Origin: Gordonibacter pamelaeae
GTDB taxonomy: Bacteria > Actinomycetota > Coriobacteriia > Coriobacteriales > Eggerthellaceae
NCBI RefSeq assembly: GCF_042665095.1
Contig: NZ_JBHTBV010000007.1
Reading direction: 5' to 3' (one strand)
DNA length: 64,000 nt
A program made the translations under genes and the position numbers. Below, one piece after another: positions 15,840 to 24,668 of the stretch (the stretch's first letter is position 1; the number at the start of each line of letters is the position of its first letter). The notes under the pieces were generated by a model. That model searched no databases. It worked only from the letters and a program-made list of their open reading frames with translations, and was not told the DNA's origin.

Positions 15840-18800
15840 ATGAATGTTTCACGTGAAACATTTCTGAGGTTGGATGGGCTTTTACCCGGGCAAGGGCGTT
15901 TCAGTTTGTGCGAACAGTTGAGAGATGGTAGGCTGATCGTTATGGAAAAGCACAGCGAGCAGGCGCATGGTATCCTGCAAACCTTTATAAGCGATGGGAC
16001 GCCTGCAGCTATCGAGGCGCGTTACGCTTCGCTGCCGGCAATCGCCGCTGAAAGCGATTTCGGGGATCTTGATCGCAATATCGTGGTCGTCGACACCGAG
16101 ACGACAGGATTCTCGTTCAATCACGACGAGCTGACGCAGATCGCTGCCGCCCGCATGGAGCAGGGGAGGATCGTCGACTGGTTCATCACGTTCGTGAACC
16201 CGGGAAAGCCTATCCCGGAAGACGTCGCCTACTTGACCGATATCCACGACGAGGACGTGGCGGATGCGCCACTTCCATCCGAGGCCTTATCTGAACTGGC
16301 GGAATTCGTGGGGGACGCGAAAATCGTCGCGCACAATGCCGAGTTCGACCGCACGTTCACCACCCGGCATCCCAGTGGCTACCCGCTGCTGGAGAACACA
16401 TGGATCGATTCGCTCGACCTTGCGCGCATCGCGCTCCCGCGTTTGAAGTCGCACCGTCTGCTCGATTTGGTGAAGGCGTTCGGCGCCCCGCTCTCGACGC
16501 ATCGGGCCGATGCCGATGTCGAGGCCACCTGTTCCATCTTCCGCATCCTCTTGGCGGCTGTCGGAACGATGCCCGTGCCGCTCGTGCGCGAGATCGCGCG
16601 CATGGCGATGCCCGAGCAATGGCCAACCCAGGTCGTGTTCGATTATTTCGCTGGCAAAAGCGGCGATGATAGTATCATATGCGCAGGTCAAACGAACGAA
16701 TTGGAAAAACCAGCATCCGAGGCAGCACGCCAGCGCTTCTCGCTGCGCGCCCTGCGCCGTGAACGTGTGGCGAAGTTCGACCGCAAGCCGAAGACGGATG
16801 CCGATGCCATAGCGGCCGACCCCCTCCGCGATCTGGCATTCCCCTCTGACGAGGAGATCACTGCCGCTTTCGCCGCCGAAGGGCTGGTGGGAGGACTCTA
16901 TCGCGACTTCGAGCCGCGCGCCGAGCAGCTGGCAATGGCCGAGGCCGTGCGTGCCGCTTTCGCCGCTTCCGAAAACCTCATGGTGGAGGCCGGTACGGGT
17001 GTGGGAAAGTCTATGGCGTACCTGGTTCCGGCAGCGCTGACGGCCCGCAAGAACAATATCGCCGTGGGTATTGCGACGAAGACCAACGCCCTGCTCGACC
17101 AGCTTGTCTACCATGAGCTGCCGGCGCTGGGCACCGCGCTTGCCGAGGCGGGGATCACCGGTGGAAATGCTCCGTGCGATAATGCTGATGCCCCTGGTGA
17201 GGGCGCTGAAGGGCTCACCTATGCCGCGCTCAAGGGATTCTCCCATTATCCGTGCCTGCGGAAGATCGACCGCTTGGCCGTCGAAGGACCGGGCATGTGC
17301 CTTGTTGCCGGCAAGGAGCAGTCGCAGGCACCTGCGCTCGCCGCGCTGCTCTCGTACATCGAGCAGACCGAGTACGACGACATGGACGGCTTGAAGATCG
17401 ACTACCGCACGCTCCCACGTTTCGCCATCACCACGACCAGCCACGATTGCCTGCGCCGTAAGTGTCCCTATTTCGGCACGTCGTGTTTCGTGCACGGCGC
17501 CCGCCGCCGCGCCGAGAGCGCGGATATCGTGGTAACGAACCACAGCCTGCTGTTCTGCGACCTGGCTGCCGACGGGGGGTTGCTGCCGCCGATACGCTAC
17601 TGGGTGGTTGACGAGGCTCATGGAGCCGAAGTCGAAGCCCGCCGCGCCTTCTCGCTGGCCCTGTCTGCCGAGGATATCCTGCGCCTGACCACCCGCGTAT
17701 CTGCCGAGGAGACATCGCGCAACGTGTTTCTGCGCGCCGAGCGCCGCGTGGTTGCGCCGGAAAACGGCGAGGGCGCCGTGCTGTTCTATGCCCTCACCGG
17801 CAAAGCGCGCGCAGCAGGCAAGGCCTACGGCGAAGCCGCCCGCGAGTTCACCGCCCACTTGAAGGACCTGCTGTTCTTCGATGCGAACAAGCGCGGAAAG
17901 GCCTATGATTACGTGGAGCTGTGGCTCAACGACGGCATCAGGCGCAGTGAGACGTTCGAGCGGGTGGCATCGCTTGGCCGCATGATGGCCGCGGCGGCGG
18001 AGAAGCTTGTCACTCCGTGCCAGGAACTGGTGGGCTACCTGGAGGACGTTGACGGTGCCGCTGACGTGCAGCGCGAGATAGCCTCTCTTGCCATGGAGCT
18101 GAAAGACCAGATCAGGGCTGTAGAACTGATTCTCGTGCAAGCGCCCGACGGCTATGCCTACGCGGCATCGCTCTGCCGCAAGAGCGACAAGGCCACCGAC
18201 AAGCTGGAGGCCCTGCTGCTCAACGTGGGCGATGCGATGAACGAGACGCTGTACGCGCGCACTCATTCCGTGGTGTACGCCAGCGCCACGTTGGCGGTGG
18301 ACGAGAAGTTCGACGCCTTCGAAGCGGCCCTTGGCTTGAACGCCGGCGAGCTGTCACGCTGCCGCGCGTGCAAGCTGGACTCGAGCTACGACTTCGACGC
18401 GCATATGACGGTGTATGTAGCCTCGGACATGCCCGAGCCGAACGACCCTGCCTACTTGGAGCGTTTGCAGGGGCTGCTCGTGGATGTGCACCGCGCGCAG
18501 CAAGGTTCGATGCTTACCCTGTTCACGAACCGCCGCGAGATGGAACGCTGCTTCGACGTGGTGCAGCCGGCGATCAAGACCGATGACCTGCGCCTCGTGT
18601 GCCAGAAGTGGGGCGTGTCGGTCAAGGGCCTGCGCGATGACTTCCTTGCAGACGAGCATCTGTCGTTGTTCGCGCTCAAGAGCTTCTGGGAAGGCTTCGA
18701 CGCACCGGGCGCCACGCTCAAGGGCGTGGTCATACCGAAGCTGCCGTTCTCGAAGCCCACGGACCCGCTCTCGTGCGAGCGTGCCGCTCGCGACGACCAG

Positions 18801-19037
18801 GCATGGAGGCGCTACGTGCTGCCACAGGCCGTGCTGGAGACGAAGCAGGCGGCCGGCCGCCTCATCCGCAAGGCGGACGACCGCGGCGTGCTCATCTTGG
18901 CGGACAAGCGCCTGGTGACGAAGGGGTACGGCAAGGCGTTCCTGAACTCGCTGCCCAGCCGCACCATCAAGGTATGCACGTGCGCCGAGATCGTGGCGGA
19001 GCTTTCAGCGGCCGCAAACGACGGGTCGCACGCCTGA
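15840..19037 (+). CDS. DEDD exonuclease fused to DinG-family helicase
   Basis: A 1065-aa fusion. The N-terminal third is a DnaQ-like 3'-5' exonuclease with VVVDTETTGFS, AHNAEFDRTF and HRADADVEAT (the D/E, D and D ligands). The rest is a DinG/XPD-type superfamily 2 helicase with Walker A EAGTGVGKSMAYLVPAAL, a DEAH box (WVVDEAHGAE), an FeS-like Cys cluster (CLRRKCPYFGTSC) and QAAGRLIRKADDRG. Such fusions occur in Gram-positive DinG and probably act in repair of structured DNA. The start is uncertain: ATG 15840, whose following codons are read through a parS site (VSRET), or ATG 15942. Neither has a strong ribosome-binding sequence. Confidence 0.9.
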   Translation: MNVSRETFLRLDGLLPGQGRFSLCEQLRDGRLIVMEKHSEQAHGILQTFISDGTPAAIEARYASLPAIAAESDFGDLDRNIVVVDTETTGFSFNHDELTQIAAARMEQGRIVDWFITFVNPGKPIPEDVAYLTDIHDEDVADAPLPSEALSELAEFVGDAKIVAHNAEFDRTFTTRHPSGYPLLENTWIDSLDLARIALPRLKSHRLLDLVKAFGAPLSTHRADADVEATCSIFRILLAAVGTMPVPLVREIARMAMPEQWPTQVVFDYFAGKSGDDSIICAGQTNELEKPASEAARQRFSLRALRRERVAKFDRKPKTDADAIAADPLRDLAFPSDEEITAAFAAEGLVGGLYRDFEPRAEQLAMAEAVRAAFAASENLMVEAGTGVGKSMAYLVPAALTARKNNIAVGIATKTNALLDQLVYHELPALGTALAEAGITGGNAPCDNADAPGEGAEGLTYAALKGFSHYPCLRKIDRLAVEGPGMCLVAGKEQSQAPALAALLSYIEQTEYDDMDGLKIDYRTLPRFAITTTSHDCLRRKCPYFGTSCFVHGARRRAESADIVVTNHSLLFCDLAADGGLLPPIRYWVVDEAHGAEVEARRAFSLALSAEDILRLTTRVSAEETSRNVFLRAERRVVAPENGEGAVLFYALTGKARAAGKAYGEAAREFTAHLKDLLFFDANKRGKAYDYVELWLNDGIRRSETFERVASLGRMMAAAAEKLVTPCQELVGYLEDVDGAADVQREIASLAMELKDQIRAVELILVQAPDGYAYAASLCRKSDKATDKLEALLLNVGDAMNETLYARTHSVVYASATLAVDEKFDAFEAALGLNAGELSRCRACKLDSSYDFDAHMTVYVASDMPEPNDPAYLERLQGLLVDVHRAQQGSMLTLFTNRREMERCFDVVQPAIKTDDLRLVCQKWGVSVKGLRDDFLADEHLSLFALKSFWEGFDAPGATLKGVVIPKLPFSKPTDPLSCERAARDDQAWRRYVLPQAVLETKQAAGRLIRKADDRGVLILADKRLVTKGYGKAFLNSLPSRTIKVCTCAEIVAELSAAANDGSHA
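15845..15860. promoter_or_regulatory. parS: parS site at the start of the exonuclease-helicase gene
   Basis: Perfect parS within a 20-bp palindrome. If the ATG at 15840 is used, the site is translated as VSRET. Confidence 0.9.
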
Positions 19038-19065
19038 CGGGCGGCGGTTCCCGCGGAGCCGATGC

Positions 19066-20463
19066 ATGGGTAAGCGAAACGACAAGCTGGGGCGGGCCGC
19101 CCACATCAAGCGGCATACGGTGGGCACGTCGAACGAAATCTCGTTCAGTGTGCTCGACGCTGCCAAAAACGAGCTGGAGGGCGATGTCGGCAAGGACGCC
19201 GCCTCGCGCCCGTCCCGGTTCGGGCATATATCCCTGTTCACCTTGCCGCTTCGTCGGAAGAAGAACATCGCCACCCCCACGAAGGAACGCGGCCTGCTGC
19301 TCTCGAGCGGGGAGTTCGCCTCGGCGGAGAACCCCTCTCCTGCCTCTTCTTTGGGAACGGTGGATGTCGGCTCTCCGAAGTCGGGCGCTGCGGGGCCGGG
19401 CGCGCCGCCTCCGGGCGCGCCGCGTAAAACGGCTGCTGCCGGCGCGGCGACGCCGGTCTCGGGAACCGTTTCCCCCGCCAAGTCCGTCCCCTCGAAGCCG
19501 GCTCGTTCTCCCGAGGAGGAGATCGCCCTTCGCAAAGCCCGCCGCCGTCTTCATCGCATGCTGGCGGCGAGCCTCGTCGTCGTGGTGGGCCTCTGCCTTG
19601 CCGGTGCGGGAGGATGGTACCTTTACCAGGACCATCAACGGCATATGAGCCAGGTGGCCCAACTCGACGAGGCACTCGACCTTATCAGGGAGGCCGACGA
19701 GACGGTGGTGGCCCTGGACGGGATCGTGGCGAATCCGCTCGATGCCGGTTCCCTGGCCAAAGCCGACGACGTGCTCGCAAAGCTTCCCGGTGCGCTCGCG
19801 CAGCTTGAGGAGGCCGATGCCGCCGCCCGCCGCGTGTCGGTCGACCTGCGGGAATCCGAGGACAAGGAGGCGGCGAACCAGACCGTTGCCGCCACGAGCG
19901 CGCGAACCGCGCTGATCGAGAGCGGCCGGCAGATCGTCGGGCAGGCGCAGCGCGCGGACGAGGCCGCCCGAGCCGTGAGGGAGGCGTGGCAGGGGGTTGT
20001 CGATGCGGACGCGCTCGCCCGCGATGCCGCCGCCTTGGTGGCCAACACCACGGCCGAGCACGTGACGGCCTCCAAAGACAAGACCAACGCGGCCGCCGCC
20101 GCCTTCACCGACGCCCAGGCGGCACTCGAAGAGCTTGCCGCCACGTACGATGACGTCGATCTGGCGGGCCTGCTCGGCTACGTGGCAAAGCGCATCGAGG
20201 CTATGGGCTACGCGCTGGCGTCCGACGATGCGTTCCTGGCGAAGAACAAGGAAGAGGCCGTTTCCCAGAACGACGCTTACAACCGTGCGGACGCCGACGC
20301 CGCGGCGTTGGCCGCCGCCCTTCCCGACGATGTGGCGCAGCTGGTTTTCGAAGCGTACGAGCAGGCAACCGACCCGTTTTTCGAGACCTATTCAACGGCT
20401 CGTTCACAAGCTGGAGCTGCGGATGCGTTTCTTCGTGATTATTTGGGAACCACTAGCAAATAG
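19066..20463 (+). CDS. Single-pass membrane protein with Ala-rich coiled coil
   Basis: A 465-aa protein of unknown function. The first about 150 residues are cytoplasmic, charged and Pro/Ala/Gly-rich, with basic KKxx clusters. One membrane helix follows (MLAASLVVVVGLCLAGAGGWYLY, about residues 165-188). The outer 270 residues are a highly Ala-rich acidic helical region with heptad-like spacing (QLDEALDLIREADETVVALDG), so a long extracellular coiled coil is likely. It starts 28 nt after the helicase gene and may be co-transcribed. No enzymatic motif is seen; a cell-envelope structural role is possible but unproven. Confidence 0.75.
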   Translation: MGKRNDKLGRAAHIKRHTVGTSNEISFSVLDAAKNELEGDVGKDAASRPSRFGHISLFTLPLRRKKNIATPTKERGLLLSSGEFASAENPSPASSLGTVDVGSPKSGAAGPGAPPPGAPRKTAAAGAATPVSGTVSPAKSVPSKPARSPEEEIALRKARRRLHRMLAASLVVVVGLCLAGAGGWYLYQDHQRHMSQVAQLDEALDLIREADETVVALDGIVANPLDAGSLAKADDVLAKLPGALAQLEEADAAARRVSVDLRESEDKEAANQTVAATSARTALIESGRQIVGQAQRADEAARAVREAWQGVVDADALARDAAALVANTTAEHVTASKDKTNAAAAAFTDAQAALEELAATYDDVDLAGLLGYVAKRIEAMGYALASDDAFLAKNKEEAVSQNDAYNRADADAAALAAALPDDVAQLVFEAYEQATDPFFETYSTARSQAGAADAFLRDYLGTTSK

Positions 20464-20526
20464 CGTATACTAGCAGCATATATGCCTAGCAGGATGTCAC
20501 TAGATCGTGAGCGAAAGGCAAAGGGT

Positions 20527-23500
20527 ATGCCGGAAATTCTAGACCACGTTGCATATTTGTCGCAGCAAATAGGCCCGCGTCCTGCCGGAACGGAAGAAGA
20601 ACAGCAGGCTGCGCTGTATATCACCGAGCAGATGCAGAAGGAAGCCGGCTTGTCGGCCGTCATCGAGGATTTCAGCGGTGCGGGAAGCGCCGACGCGCCC
20701 CGCGCGATCTGCTGCGGCGCCACCCTGGTCGTGGCCGTGTTGGCGCTGTTCCTGTCCGTCATGGCCATCCCGGCCCTCATCGTGTCCTTGATCGCCCTGT
20801 TGCTGCTGGTTGCCGAGGTGCTCGACCGCCCGGTGCTGTCCAAGGCCTTCGCGCGCGGGGTCAGCCAGAACGTCGTGGCGAAGTACGAGCCCGGCTACAC
20901 GGCCGAGGCGGGCGGCTCGCGCCGACGCAAGATCATTCTCGTGGCCCGTTACGACAGCGGCAAGGTGCGCTCCGAGCTGAAGCAGCCGTTCCTGTCGGCG
21001 CTGCCGGTGCTTCGCTGGGTGAACCTCGGCGCGATGGTGGCCGTCCCGCTGCTGCTCGTCCTGCGGGCGACGTTGTTCCTCCATGCCACCGGCACCACCG
21101 AGATCGTGCTCAACGTGCTCATGGCCATCGTGCTGGTTTTCGTGGCGCTGCCGGTTCTGGAGGCGGCCGCGCACAAGTTCGCCGCCTACAACGAGGCCGC
21201 GAACTGCAACGCCTCGGGCGTCTCCGTGCTGCTCGACGTGGCGCGCCGGGTGGGCCGCGGAAGGGTGAGCGAGGCCGAGCTGGCCGCGCGCGCCGAAGGG
21301 GCTGCCATCCATGGCGAGGAGGCCGCTCGTGCGGCCGGCCTCGTGCCCGAGGGCGTGGAGATCGTCTATGCGGCCTCCAACGTGAAGCCTCCCGAGCCCG
21401 CCCCCCAGAGCGAGGCCGCGCGCCTGGCGGCCGCGAAGGCCGCCGTTGCCGCGCTCACGGGCAAGCCGGTGAGCGGGCGCCTGTCGACCGACCTGGCCGA
21501 GAACCTCGTCCAGGTGAAGGAGCCCCCGCTGCCGAGCCCGACCGACGTCGACTTCCAGGCGCAGCGCGGCGAAACCCGTGAGGCGTTCACCACCATTCCC
21601 GCCGAGACGGTGCAGGCGGCGCTCGCAAACGCCGAAGCTGCCGCCTTGAGCGGGGCCGAAGCAGCCGCGGCCGCGGCTGCGGGCATTCCGGCGCCCTTCC
21701 CGGCCCCGTCCGCGCCCGCTGCCGAGCCCGTTTCGAGCGACGGCGTGCCGGATTGGTTCAAGAAGGCACAGGAGAAGGCCAAGAAGCCCGTCGACAACAA
21801 GCAGGTGCACCGTTCGCGCTATGCCGACGCCCTCGATGCCGCCCTCGGCGACAACGCGGAAGGCGCCTCCGAGGAGCCCTCCGCCCCGCTGTCCGACATG
21901 GAAGCGCGCCTGCAGACCATGCGCGAGGGCATCATGGAGGTCAAGGCGCCGCAGGCGAGCCGCGCGGACGAATCCACGGCGGAAGGGCAGGCGGAGGCGC
22001 TTGCGAGCACCGTTACCATCACGGTGGACGGCGGCGCCGCCGAAACGGCCCCCGCGCAGGCCTCGACGGCTGTGCCGGAGGTGCGCTTCGAGACGCCCGA
22101 TGGAACGGCCGCTCCCGACGCCGGCGCTACCTGCGCCATGCCGCCGATCGACGTGAGCGCGCTGCGCCTCGGCGACGTGCCGCCCGTGGGGGACGTGCCC
22201 ATGCCCTCGTTCCTCGACCCGGCGAAGGCCCAGGCCGAGAAGCTTGAGGAGCGCGGAGAGGTGAATCGCACCGCGAACCGCGTCGACGTGACGGCCGCGC
22301 CTATCGGCGACAGCGGGCGCATCGATCTTCAGCCGACGCAGGACGCCCTGTCGACGCAGGCCGCCTGTGTGCCTGCCCCTGCGTCCCCTGCAGATGGCGA
22401 GGGTGCTCCTGCCCTGCAGCGTCGTCCCATCGTCCTGCCCGATATCGGCGTGGCGGCGGCCAACTTGACGCCCATCACCGAGCTGCCCAAGCAGCGTGCG
22501 CCGCTCGCCGAGGCCGAGACGTCAGGCAAGAGCGCGGCCAAGAGCCTGCTCACCATGCTTCCGTCCATCGAGCCCGCATCGAATGCCGTCGCTCCCGCAG
22601 CCGACGCCGCCGTTCCTGCGGCCCCGGCTCCCCAACGCCCCGACCTGCGCGCCGCGCTTCCCTCGCTGTCCGGCGCCATCGCGCGTCCCGACGATGCCGC
22701 CGTGAGCACGGCCGGCGCCTTCGTTCCGGCCGGCGCCACCGGCGCATTCGCCCCGGTGGGCGACGAACTGCTCGAGAACGTCGATCCCGACGACATCTAC
22801 GTGGACGATGCCGATGACTCCGCCTATGAGGGCGAGTACACCGAAACGGGCGCCTTCGCGGGCACCGGCTACGTGGAAATGCCGAAGTCGCGCGCACACC
22901 GCTTCCTCGACAAGCTGCGCTTCCGCAAGCGCAAGGAGGAAGAGGAGCCCACGCCGCAAGAATGGCTCGAAGTCGACGAGACGTTCGATGCCCGCACCGC
23001 CGGCGCGGCGCGCGGCGGCTGGGAGAGCTTCCGCGAGGACCAGAACGCCGCCCCGGACTACTACGAGGAGACGTACGAGGACGATGCCTACGTCGATGAC
23101 GGAGAAGAGGACTCCTACCTGGCTCCCTTGGCGGGGAAGAGCCCCGAGGACACGTTCGCGGGCGTCACGAGCACCGCTCCCGTCGCCGATTTCGCCGATG
23201 ACGATTTCTCGCTCGACGACGTGGACGAGTACGAGGACGACGCGTTCCGCTCCGATGCCGGCCGGCGTTGGAACGGCGGCGGATTCTCGCGCTTGCGCAT
23301 GGGCCGTGCCAACGACGTGGCGCCCGAGGAGCTGAACCACGAGGAAGACCTGCTGGCCGCTCATCCCGACGAGCTGGCGACGCCCCCCGAGCTCAAGGAG
23401 ATCTACCAGTTCCGCAACCCCGACATCAACACCGAGGTGTGGTTCGTGGCGCTGGGCTCCGAGCTGGCACAGCACGGCGGCATGCACGCGTTCCTCGCCG

Positions 23501-23862
23501 AGCACAGCCAGGACCTGCGCGGCTCCATCATCATCGATATTGACGCGTTGGGAGCGGGCGAGCTCTGCATGATCGAGCGCGAGGGGATGTATCGCAAGGT
23601 CAAGGCATCCTCCCGTATGAAGCGTTACACGAAGAAGGCATCGCAGGCCACCGGCCTGTCGATTGGCACCGCGTCTATCATGTGGGAGGACAGTGCGGCT
23701 TCGGTTGCCATCAAGCAGGGTTTCCAGGCCATGCACCTTGCCGGTATGGATGGCGCGAAACCGGCGTTCTTCGCCCAGGGCGACGACGTTCTCGAGAGTA
23801 TCGACGAGGAAACTTTGAACAACAATGCGGAATTCGTTATGGAGTTGTTGAAGAATATATAA
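20527..23862 (+). CDS. Membrane protein with a split, degenerate M28-peptidase-like domain
   Basis: A 1111-aa protein. The N-terminus (ILDHVAYLSQQIGPRPAGTEEEQQAALYI) and the blocks IILVARYDSGK, NCNASGVSVLLDVARR and, far downstream, EVWFVALGSELAQHGG and SIIIDIDALGAGE follow M28 aminopeptidases. However, the metal ligands are changed: the His of AHYDS is Arg, the Asp of DNASG is Cys, and the Glu-Glu pair is Ser-Glu. Membrane helices lie near residues 60-100 and 165-215. About 700 residues of Ala/Pro-rich acidic sequence (roughly 270-960) are inserted inside the fold. ATG 20527 is preferred, since a -10-like TATACT at 20465-20470 lies too close to the upstream ATG 20482. Confidence 0.7.
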   Translation: MPEILDHVAYLSQQIGPRPAGTEEEQQAALYITEQMQKEAGLSAVIEDFSGAGSADAPRAICCGATLVVAVLALFLSVMAIPALIVSLIALLLLVAEVLDRPVLSKAFARGVSQNVVAKYEPGYTAEAGGSRRRKIILVARYDSGKVRSELKQPFLSALPVLRWVNLGAMVAVPLLLVLRATLFLHATGTTEIVLNVLMAIVLVFVALPVLEAAAHKFAAYNEAANCNASGVSVLLDVARRVGRGRVSEAELAARAEGAAIHGEEAARAAGLVPEGVEIVYAASNVKPPEPAPQSEAARLAAAKAAVAALTGKPVSGRLSTDLAENLVQVKEPPLPSPTDVDFQAQRGETREAFTTIPAETVQAALANAEAAALSGAEAAAAAAAGIPAPFPAPSAPAAEPVSSDGVPDWFKKAQEKAKKPVDNKQVHRSRYADALDAALGDNAEGASEEPSAPLSDMEARLQTMREGIMEVKAPQASRADESTAEGQAEALASTVTITVDGGAAETAPAQASTAVPEVRFETPDGTAAPDAGATCAMPPIDVSALRLGDVPPVGDVPMPSFLDPAKAQAEKLEERGEVNRTANRVDVTAAPIGDSGRIDLQPTQDALSTQAACVPAPASPADGEGAPALQRRPIVLPDIGVAAANLTPITELPKQRAPLAEAETSGKSAAKSLLTMLPSIEPASNAVAPAADAAVPAAPAPQRPDLRAALPSLSGAIARPDDAAVSTAGAFVPAGATGAFAPVGDELLENVDPDDIYVDDADDSAYEGEYTETGAFAGTGYVEMPKSRAHRFLDKLRFRKRKEEEEPTPQEWLEVDETFDARTAGAARGGWESFREDQNAAPDYYEETYEDDAYVDDGEEDSYLAPLAGKSPEDTFAGVTSTAPVADFADDDFSLDDVDEYEDDAFRSDAGRRWNGGGFSRLRMGRANDVAPEELNHEEDLLAAHPDELATPPELKEIYQFRNPDINTEVWFVALGSELAQHGGMHAFLAEHSQDLRGSIIIDIDALGAGELCMIEREGMYRKVKASSRMKRYTKKASQATGLSIGTASIMWEDSAASVAIKQGFQAMHLAGMDGAKPAFFAQGDDVLESIDEETLNNNAEFVMELLKNI

Positions 23863-23889
23863 AGGCGCATCGGCATCCCCGGTGCGCCT
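23863..23889 (+). terminator. Hairpin after the M28-like gene
   Basis: AGGCGCA and TGCGCCT form a stem directly after the stop codon. No T run follows, so termination strength is uncertain. Confidence 0.5.
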
Positions 23890-24007
23890 GCATCGCGGTA
23901 CCGTATAATGGCGGCCGTGTATTGCTCGTAAGATTTCTTGAATCTCGCGCGTTCTCACGCGGGCGCAGCGCCCGATTCAACAAAGAACAGAAAGGTGTTT
24001 GGAAGCC

Positions 24008-24160
24008 ATGGCTATTGAAGCGTATTGCGTGAAGTGCAAGGCCAAGAAGATCATGCAGGACCCCGTCGAGGGCACGACGAAGAACGGCAAGCCCATCACG
24101 AAGGGCAAGTGCCCCGACTGCGGGACCACCATCTGCCGTATCGGCGCCGCGAAGAAGTAG
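24008..24160 (+). CDS. Small zinc-ribbon protein (DUF5679-like)
   Basis: A 50-aa protein, MAIEAYCVKCKAKKIMQDP..., with two CxxC knuckles (CVKC and CPDC) that should bind one zinc ion, and a basic C-terminus. It matches the small DUF5679 family common in Actinobacteria. Upstream AGAAAGG (23989-23995) fits as ribosome-binding sequence. The presence of a following hairpin suggests a single-gene unit. Role unknown; the fold suggests nucleic-acid or ribosome binding. Confidence 0.85.
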   Translation: MAIEAYCVKCKAKKIMQDPVEGTTKNGKPITKGKCPDCGTTICRIGAAKK

Positions 24161-24190
24161 CTCCGGCTCATCCAAATCCTTGGACGCGCC

Positions 24191-24220
24191 ACGGCCCCCG
24201 GACTCCGGTTCGGGGGCCGT
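24191..24220 (+). terminator. Hairpin terminator after the zinc-ribbon gene
   Basis: ACGGCCCCCGGA / TCGGGGGCCGT stem with a short loop, followed by GTTGTAT. The GC-rich stem is strong but the T tract is weak. Confidence 0.65.
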
Positions 24221-24251
24221 GTTGTATCATGTCCGGCCCTGCTCTCATGGA

Positions 24252-24267
24252 TGTTTCACGTGAAACA
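24252..24267. promoter_or_regulatory. parS: parS site, last of the cluster
   Basis: Perfect 16-bp parS about 60 bp before the truncated tRNA gene. No parS is seen in the remaining 39.7 kb to the right, which fits a mobile element starting just after it. Confidence 0.9.
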
Positions 24268-24298
24268 TTTTCCGTCTGCGTATTGTGAATAGTTGCGC

Positions 24299-24304
24299 TA
24301 TAAT
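24299..24304 (+). promoter_or_regulatory. -10 element of the tRNA-Gly gene
   Basis: A perfect TATAAT ends 11 nt before the tRNA 5' end. A clear -35 element is not visible. Confidence 0.6.
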
Positions 24305-24314
24305 CTGTCATCAT

Positions 24315-24351
24315 GCGGGTGTCGCCAAGTGGTAAGGCCCAAGCTTCCCAA
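24315..24351 (+). pseudogene. 5' half of tRNA-Gly(CCC), cut after the anticodon loop
   Basis: GCGGGTG acceptor strand, a GCC/GGC D-stem with AGTGGTAA loop, and the anticodon arm CAAGC + TTCCCAA loop (anticodon CCC) can all be recognised. The expected GCTTG of the anticodon stem and the whole T-arm and acceptor 3' strand are missing; unrelated DNA starts at 24352. The matching 3' half was not found elsewhere in the window. This marks a probable integration junction in the tRNA gene. Confidence 0.75.
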
Positions 24352-24668
24352 TGTTTTGGCTGGCACGTTCCGCTAACTTCCCTTGCAAACCCATTTTCTA
24401 AATAATCCCACGTCAGAGGGCTTTTCTCTATTCACGTGCCTTCAGTGGGATGGGTTTGCGAAACGGGAGAAACACTGGAAATTCCAGTCCAGTTCCCGCG
24501 CTTTCCAACCGCGTATTCCGCATGGGGACGACCGTTCCCGAAGGAGATACGCGAACGCGCGGACGGTCGGCCGAAGGCCGCAGGGCAATAAGGCCCCGCT
24601 CCCGACTGCGATTCCGAAACCTCCTGACCTCCCGAGACGCGGTAGCGCCGCAGGTGGGAGGAAGCAAG
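24352..24668. other. Non-coding left end of the element
   Basis: The 317 nt between the tRNA junction and the ParA gene hold no gene I can support. The sequence changes to high GC around 24490. Binding sites for an integrase or ParB would be expected here, but no repeated motif stands out. Confidence 0.4.

Noticed and set aside
3488..15860. Regularly recurring 16-bp palindrome as a possible CRISPR array
   Set aside because: Spacing is irregular (tens to thousands of bp) and the sequence is the known parS consensus next to parB.
24315..24400. Complete tRNA, or a tRNA with a short group I intron in the anticodon loop
   Set aside because: No GCTTG stem, T-arm or acceptor 3' strand follows within reach, and no group I intron core is visible; partition and mobilisation genes follow instead.
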